DNA from: an uncultured Collinsella sp.
GTDB lineage: Bacteria > Actinomycetota > Coriobacteriia > Coriobacteriales > Coriobacteriaceae
Assembly: GCA_900547855.1 (NCBI GenBank)
Contig: URIK01000023.1
Coordinates: 1 to 16,588, forward strand
Direction of reading: 5' to 3'
DNA length: 16,588 nucleotides
Shown here: one piece after another, positions 12,633-16,588 of the stretch
Position numbering within the stretch: position 1 is the stretch's first letter
Layout: each line of letters opens with the position of its first letter
Position numbers and translations under genes: made by a program
Notes under the pieces: generated by a model
The model's database searches: none
What the model was told of the DNA's origin: nothing
The model's input: the letters and a program-made list of their open reading frames with translations, nothing else

Positions 12633-13295
12633 ATGAGCGATAACACAGTGAACATCTCTGTGGCCGACGCCGTCCCCACGCCCGACAGTGCGACAAAGCG
12701 CCTGACAGGTGACGAGCGCCGTCGCGAGATTCTCGCCGCCGTGCGCGCCGTGAGCTCCGAGCTGGGCGTGTCGCATCTTTCGGTATCGGCCGTGACCAAG
12801 CGTGCCGGCTGTACGCGCTCGTTGTTCTACCACTACTTCGCCGATATGGACGCCGCCGTCACCGCTGTTATGGACGAGGCAATCGACGGTTTTATCTCCG
12901 AGCTCGAGCAGTGGAACGCCAGCCGCACGGTCGGCGACATCGAAGGCGCACTCGACACCGTCGCCCCGCTCTTTAAGCACCTGGTCGTGAGCGGCCACGA
13001 GCTGCCGAGCACGCTCACCTCGAGCAGCGGCGCGCTCTACGGCGGCTTTTTGCACAACGTGGTCCAGCGCGTGGCGCAGTATATCTGCGACACCACCGTG
13101 GTGGACTTTGTCGCCCATCACGAGCTGCGCATCGACCATGTCTACGAGACGTTCTACACCCTCATCATGGGGTTGTTGATGTATATCCGCACGCACCCCG
13201 ATGTGCCCGACGAGACGGTCAAGGAAATCATCGCCTCGACGCTCCACATCGAGGGCTATACCGCCAAGTATCCGGAGCGCAAGCCCCAGAACTGA
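12633..13295 (+). CDS. TetR/AcrR-family transcriptional regulator
   Basis: A 220-residue DNA-binding regulator. I start at ATG 12633 (AAAGGCGG, 7-nt spacing); an ATG six codons earlier abuts its only purine run. The N-terminal tail is followed by the TetR helix-turn-helix: RREILAAVRAVSSELGVSHLSVSAVTKRAGCTRSLFYHYFADMDAAV, about residues 31-77, with the classical LFYHYF end of the recognition helix. The C-terminal ligand/dimer domain is helical and not assignable to a ligand. It is divergent to the flavoprotein gene and 63 bp upstream of the DUF5692 gene on the same strand. Two perfect palindromes just upstream are likely its binding sites, which would let it control itself, the membrane gene and the flavoprotein-hypA unit. 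Confidence 0.9.
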   Translation: MSDNTVNISVADAVPTPDSATKRLTGDERRREILAAVRAVSSELGVSHLSVSAVTKRAGCTRSLFYHYFADMDAAVTAVMDEAIDGFISELEQWNASRTVGDIEGALDTVAPLFKHLVVSGHELPSTLTSSSGALYGGFLHNVVQRVAQYICDTTVVDFVAHHELRIDHVYETFYTLIMGLLMYIRTHPDVPDETVKEIIASTLHIEGYTAKYPERKPQN

Positions 13296-13312
13296 CGACA
13301 TTTAGCCAAACT

Positions 13313-13340
13313 GCCCGCGATCAGAAGAGGGGCCGCGGGC
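13313..13340 (+). repeat. Hairpin between tetR and the DUF5692 gene
   Basis: GCCCGCG (13313-13319) pairs with CGCGGGC (13334-13340) around a 14-nt loop. No T-run follows; it may stabilise or partly attenuate the transcript between the two genes. Confidence 0.4.
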
Positions 13341-13358
13341 GTGTGAAAGGAGAGCAGC

Positions 13359-14366
13359 ATGCTGTTCGATGTTTGGGGTAGCGATACCCTTATCCACTGG
13401 GCCGGCTGGGCCATGGTCTTTATTGGTCTGATCGTGCTCAACGAGGTCGGCCGCCGCACCAAGCTGGGCGCGGCAATCATCTTTGGCGTGGCTCCGCTGG
13501 CCATGACCATCTACTGCGTCGCCATCGCCATCGGCGTTTCGCAAGGTGCCGAGTGGGCACTCACCAACCCCACCCATGTGTACCAGAACAGCTGGTTCCA
13601 CTACGCCAAGGTATACGCGGCGCTGGCCGGTTGCTGGGGCTTCATTGCCATTAAGTACCAGTGGGGCAAGATCGGCAAGGCGCATTGGTTCCGCGCATGG
13701 CCGTTTGTGATCGTCGCCATCAACATCATGATCGCCGTCGTGTCCGACTTTGAGAGCGCCTATCACTTCTTTGTCCTGGGCCAGTCCACTTGGGTCACCT
13801 CCGAAGGTGCTACGCAGCTGGCCGGCTGGAACAACGTGTTCAACGGCATCGCCGGTCTCATCAACATCTTCTGCATGACCGGTTGGTGGAGCGTCTACGC
13901 CTCCGAGGATCAGACCGACATGCTGTGGCCCGACATGACCTGGGTCTACATCATCGCCTACGATATCTGGAACTTCTGCTACACCTACAACTGCCTGCCC
14001 ACCCACTCCTGGTTCTGCGGCTTTGCGCTGCTGCTGGCGCCCACCGTCGCCGCCTTTATCTGGAACAAGGGCGGCTGGATCCAGAACCGCGCCTTTACGC
14101 TGGCCATTTGGTGCATGTTTGCCCAGGTGTTCCCGTACTTCCAGGAGGAGTCCATCTTTGTGACCCACTCCACGCTCGACCCCGGCGCCGCTACCGCGGT
14201 CTCGATCGCCGCACTGGTCGCCAACGTCGCCGCGATCATCTACATCGCCTACCGTGCCAAGAAGCTCGGCCGCAATCCCTACAAGCAGGATGTCTTTGAG
14301 GGCACCTGCGATTGGGAGAAGGCTACCGCCCGCCGCGCCAAGGTTGATTACGCTCACGCCGAGTAA
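13359..14366 (+). CDS. DUF5692 family polytopic membrane protein
   Basis: A 335-residue integral membrane protein starting MLFDVWGSDTLIHWAGWAMVF, which I recognise as the DUF5692 family of unknown function. The ATG has AAAGGAG at 6-nt spacing. About nine hydrophobic segments are visible (roughly residues 10-30, 37-58, 84-100, 113-131, 160-178, 195-213, 220-236, 246-262 and 275-297). Trp, Tyr and Phe are unusually frequent around them, as in NSWFHYAKVYAALAGCWGF and WVYIIAYDIWNFCYTYNC. No transport motif, quinone- or haem-binding signature is evident. The C-terminal tail is short, charged and probably cytoplasmic. It follows tetR and ends before a strong terminator. Co-localisation with a large Fe-S flavoprotein suggests a membrane partner or solute permease for that pathway; this is inference only. 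Confidence 0.8.
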   Translation: MLFDVWGSDTLIHWAGWAMVFIGLIVLNEVGRRTKLGAAIIFGVAPLAMTIYCVAIAIGVSQGAEWALTNPTHVYQNSWFHYAKVYAALAGCWGFIAIKYQWGKIGKAHWFRAWPFVIVAINIMIAVVSDFESAYHFFVLGQSTWVTSEGATQLAGWNNVFNGIAGLINIFCMTGWWSVYASEDQTDMLWPDMTWVYIIAYDIWNFCYTYNCLPTHSWFCGFALLLAPTVAAFIWNKGGWIQNRAFTLAIWCMFAQVFPYFQEESIFVTHSTLDPGAATAVSIAALVANVAAIIYIAYRAKKLGRNPYKQDVFEGTCDWEKATARRAKVDYAHAE

Positions 14367-14434
14367 CATGTTTATTCCGTCCACATTTGGATGTAGGCAA
14401 ACTTAGCCGATGCCGCAATCGCGCGTCATGCGCA

Positions 14435-14472
14435 GCCCCGGAAAGCGATTCGCCCGCTTTCCGGGGCTTTTT
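14435..14472 (+). terminator. Strong intrinsic terminator after the DUF5692 gene
   Basis: GCCCCGGAAAGCG (14435-14447) pairs perfectly over 13 bp with CGCTTTCCGGGGC (14455-14467), with a 7-nt loop, then TTTTTGTTGTT. It ends the tetR-DUF5692 transcript. The rest of the gap to 14603 shows only a short CCCAA/TTGGG palindrome near 14557-14568 and no gene. Confidence 0.9.
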
Positions 14473-14603
14473 GTTGTTGCGCGCATTCACGCACATATGC
14501 AAAACCTCTCTCACAGATAAAATCAGATTTCCAACCGCCTGACAGCTCTATGTGACCCCAATTTTGGGTACATTGTTGTCCCGATATTGAGCTTGGGGGA
14601 TGT

Positions 14604-16100
14604 ATGAATGATGAGACGATGGGCCAAGAGGATGCGGCCCAAGATGCAGAAGCGTGTGCCGAAGCCCTGGAGAGCCTAGACCGGATTTCGCTTGACGATG
14701 TTGCGTTTGACGATTCGGGCGTTGATGTGCAGGATGAGTCGGAAGCCGGGGCGCAGTCCGATGGTCAGGATGCAGACGACGTTGAGCCTGCCGAAGATGA
14801 GGCAGATCACGAAGACACCGAATGCGAGGCCGACGACCAGCCCGAATCCGACACGAGCGAGGAAACCATCTTGCTCGACAGCTTGCCGGCCGAGGATTCG
14901 CTGACTCGCGAGCTTCCTGGCCTGGGTTCCGCACCAGCCGTGGACGAGACCATCGCCATGGGCGATATACCCCTGCCGTCCGTTCCCTCGGCACGCGAGG
15001 CCGAGGTCCGCCATCGCAAGATGTCGCCCAAGCGCCGCAATCTGATGGTCGCCGGTGTCGTGGCCGTCGCGCTCGTCGCCGGCGGTGCAGGCTATGCTGC
15101 CTGGAACGGATATCAGCAAGAGCAGGCTGCCGCTGTCGCCGCCAATGCCCACACGATGATGTCGGTGCAGATTGGCATGCATGCCGCGGGCCTCGACTGT
15201 TCCACTGGCTCCAAGATTCCCGTACAGGTGAGCGGTCAGGATTCTGACGGCTCCTCCGTGAGCGAAACGCTCTATGTTGACGAGCACGGCCGCGGCATCA
15301 AACTGCTGCCCGGCGATTACACGCTCTCCATCGCTGCCTCCCCCATCGCGGCCGACGGCACCATCTATACCGTCCCGACCACCAAGACGCAGGTCACCGT
15401 TAAGAGCGATGGACAGGATTTAAGTGCCCAGGCCACCTTTAAGCTCAAGGTGCCTTCGGCCGACACGGTGACTGACGACCAGATCGATGCCGCCGCCAAG
15501 TATGCCGAGGAGGGCGGTGCGAGCTCCGCCGCGGCTGCCAAAGTGCTCCAGCAGGCAGCAACCGCGCGGCGCGACGCCGCCGTCAATGCCGTGAGCGCGC
15601 AAAAGGCACAGGCGTCCCGTGATGCTGACGCTCGCCACAAGGCAACCGACCTCTACCAGCTCGATATTCCCGTCGAGTGGTACGGCAAGGTCGCAACTTG
15701 GCAAAACGGAAGCACGCTATGCATCTATCTGGGCGACGACGCCAATACGCCGCTCGTGACGCTCGTCGCGGTGCGCGAGGGCGAGAGCTTTACGCCCGAT
15801 GAAGGCGATACGGTTTTGGGTGCGGCCAATCTAGGCAACGGTTATACCGTCTACGCCAGCGGCCCCGTCTATCCGTACGTGGTGCCCCAGACCATCAACG
15901 GGCGGACGCAGAATCCCGTGTCGACCTACCCCATGGATACGGCCATTGAGCTTGTCGAGCTGACGACCGGCAACCGCTATACGTATAGCCAGATCAAGAA
16001 CGACCTGGTGGGTAAAGACGGCAAGGCCGATGGTGCCACTAAGCTCGAAACCGACTACCTCGCGCAGATCCTGCTGCCGAGTATCAAAGCCCAGGACTAG
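14604..16100 (+). CDS. Membrane-anchored surface protein with acidic N-terminus, function unknown
   Basis: A 498-residue protein I cannot name. The ATG at 14604 follows GGGGG at short spacing. Residues 1-130 are strongly acidic and probably disordered (Asp/Glu/Ala-rich, e.g. DVEPAEDEADHEDTECEADD). A basic stretch HRKMSPKRR precedes one transmembrane helix at about 147-167 (LMVAGVVAVALVAGGAGYAAW), predicting a cytoplasmic N-terminus and an outside C-terminus. The exterior part has a beta-rich section (about 185-285), an Ala/Gln/Arg helical segment likely to coil (about 295-345), and a final domain beginning YQLDIPVEWYGKVATWQNGSTLCIYL. That last domain resembles a C-terminal module common in coriobacterial exported proteins, often behind zinc-ribbon or acidic N-termini; this is recalled resemblance, not a search result. 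It stands alone between a terminator and a convergent gene. Confidence 0.75.
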   Translation: MNDETMGQEDAAQDAEACAEALESLDRISLDDVAFDDSGVDVQDESEAGAQSDGQDADDVEPAEDEADHEDTECEADDQPESDTSEETILLDSLPAEDSLTRELPGLGSAPAVDETIAMGDIPLPSVPSAREAEVRHRKMSPKRRNLMVAGVVAVALVAGGAGYAAWNGYQQEQAAAVAANAHTMMSVQIGMHAAGLDCSTGSKIPVQVSGQDSDGSSVSETLYVDEHGRGIKLLPGDYTLSIAASPIAADGTIYTVPTTKTQVTVKSDGQDLSAQATFKLKVPSADTVTDDQIDAAAKYAEEGGASSAAAAKVLQQAATARRDAAVNAVSAQKAQASRDADARHKATDLYQLDIPVEWYGKVATWQNGSTLCIYLGDDANTPLVTLVAVREGESFTPDEGDTVLGAANLGNGYTVYASGPVYPYVVPQTINGRTQNPVSTYPMDTAIELVELTTGNRYTYSQIKNDLVGKDGKADGATKLETDYLAQILLPSIKAQD

Positions 16101-16173
16101 CCTGGCGCAGCAAGGTGCTCCCCAACCGTGATGAAGGAGCCAGGAGGTCCTGACCCCACAGGCCCATAGATGA

Positions 16174-16541
16174 TTAGGCAAGGAGCCACTTCCATGCGGG
16201 CATAACGTGTACCACACCGTGCTCGCATGGAATATCGGTCTGTTCATCCATGGTAACGATTGCCGACTCGCCAAGATCAAACTGGGCCATCGAGGCATCA
16301 AGCGCGGCGATTTCGCGCTCGCGCGTTTTCTCACTTGCCATATCCGCACTCACCTGAATCAGGCTATAAGCCCGCATGAGAAGCGCATCCCCAGCCACAA
16401 AGTCCACCTCATGGCTTTTGCTCTTCTCTTTGATTAGCAGGCGGCAGACCGAGCCGGTCCTCACCGCGGGAGTCCTTCTTCTTAGCGCATTGAACACTGC
16501 GGTCTCGAGCCTCTGGCCCTGGTCCAATGCCGATGCGGGAG
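16174..16541 (-). CDS. C-terminal part of a DUF4143-type ATPase, cut by the contig end
   Basis: The frame is open from the adapter junction at 16541 to a TAA at 16174-16176, about 121 residues. The sequence LETAVFNALRRR ... KSHEVDFVAGDALLMRAYSLIQVSADMASEKTREREIAAL ... VMPAWKWLL is the typical end of the ATP-binding proteins with an N-terminal AAA domain and C-terminal DUF4143 domain. EVDFV followed later by IQV is the PD-(D/E)XK-like core. Full-length members are about 400 residues, so two thirds lie beyond the contig. The family is widespread in gut anaerobes and its cellular role is not settled. The internal Met at 16527 is not the true start. Confidence 0.85.
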
Positions 16542-16588
16542 CTGTCTCTTATACACATCTGACGCTGCCGACGACTAGTCGAGTGTAG
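16542..16588. other. Nextera sequencing adapter (artefact) at right end
   Basis: From CTGTCTCTTATACACATCT (16542-16560) through GACGCTGCCGACGA (to 16574), the sequence is the reverse complement of the Nextera read-1 adapter. It is followed by an 8-base segment, CTAGTCGA, in the i5 index position, and GTGTAG, the start of the P5 side. Genomic sequence ends at about 16541. Confidence 0.97.

Noticed and set aside
12443..12799. 119-codon upstream extension of the flavoprotein
   Set aside because: It crosses the divergent regulatory region and overlaps tetR; a good start with ribosome site exists at 12442.
13302..14384. 360-residue minus-strand open frame
   Set aside because: Antisense of the DUF5692 gene, with no motif of its own.

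Overview
This window is a single short-read contig, probably from a gut Coriobacteriia, most likely a Collinsella-type organism. The genus is an inference from gene content and from a high-GC coding style with strong G/C third positions; there is no rRNA or marker gene to settle it. Both physical ends are Illumina Nextera adapter (about 1-39 and 16542-16588), so the contig ends are artefacts and the genes touching them are cut by library or assembly, not by biology.

Left part (40 to about 5136), accessory DNA: the C-terminal end of an unrecognised gene, a MobP-fold relaxase, and about 400 bp of GC-rich non-coding DNA packed with perfect hairpins. Next comes a visibly more A/T-rich two-gene restriction-modification system of the BcgI type: a fused PD-(D/E)XK nuclease plus N6-adenine methyltransferase, followed by a two-domain specificity subunit. 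The specificity gene carries a 19-nt GA tract between its two target-recognition domains, and slippage by one unit in either direction gives an immediate stop. This block ends in two long hairpins and a terminator against the 3' end of a tRNA-Arg(CCU) gene, the usual arrangement at an integration site.

Middle part (5137-8940), core metabolism on the minus strand: a ~31-bp periodic array of seven alternating 14-mers, then (in transcription order, right to left) manX, manY, manZ and manO. These encode a mannose/glucose-family phosphotransferase system (EIIAB, EIIC, EIID) with its DUF956 partner. An intrinsic terminator sits between manZ and manO. A long hairpin at 9125-9191 shares a 13-nt core with the start of the 14-mer array.

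Right part (9203-14366), redox locus: on the minus strand a 925-residue GltD-like FAD/NAD(P) and iron-sulfur oxidoreductase is followed by hypA (nickel insertion for [NiFe] hydrogenase). Divergent to them are a TetR-family regulator and a polytopic DUF5692 membrane protein. The divergent promoter region holds two perfect 15-bp palindromes of the same consensus, the obvious candidate operators for the TetR protein.

Far right (14604 to end): an anchored surface protein with an acidic cytoplasmic N-terminus, and the 3' end of a DUF4143-type ATPase gene on the minus strand, cut by the adapter.

The best candidate for something new is the phase-variable BcgI-like system. Next are the non-coding structured arrays at 1249-1656, 4806-4980 and 5294-5491.
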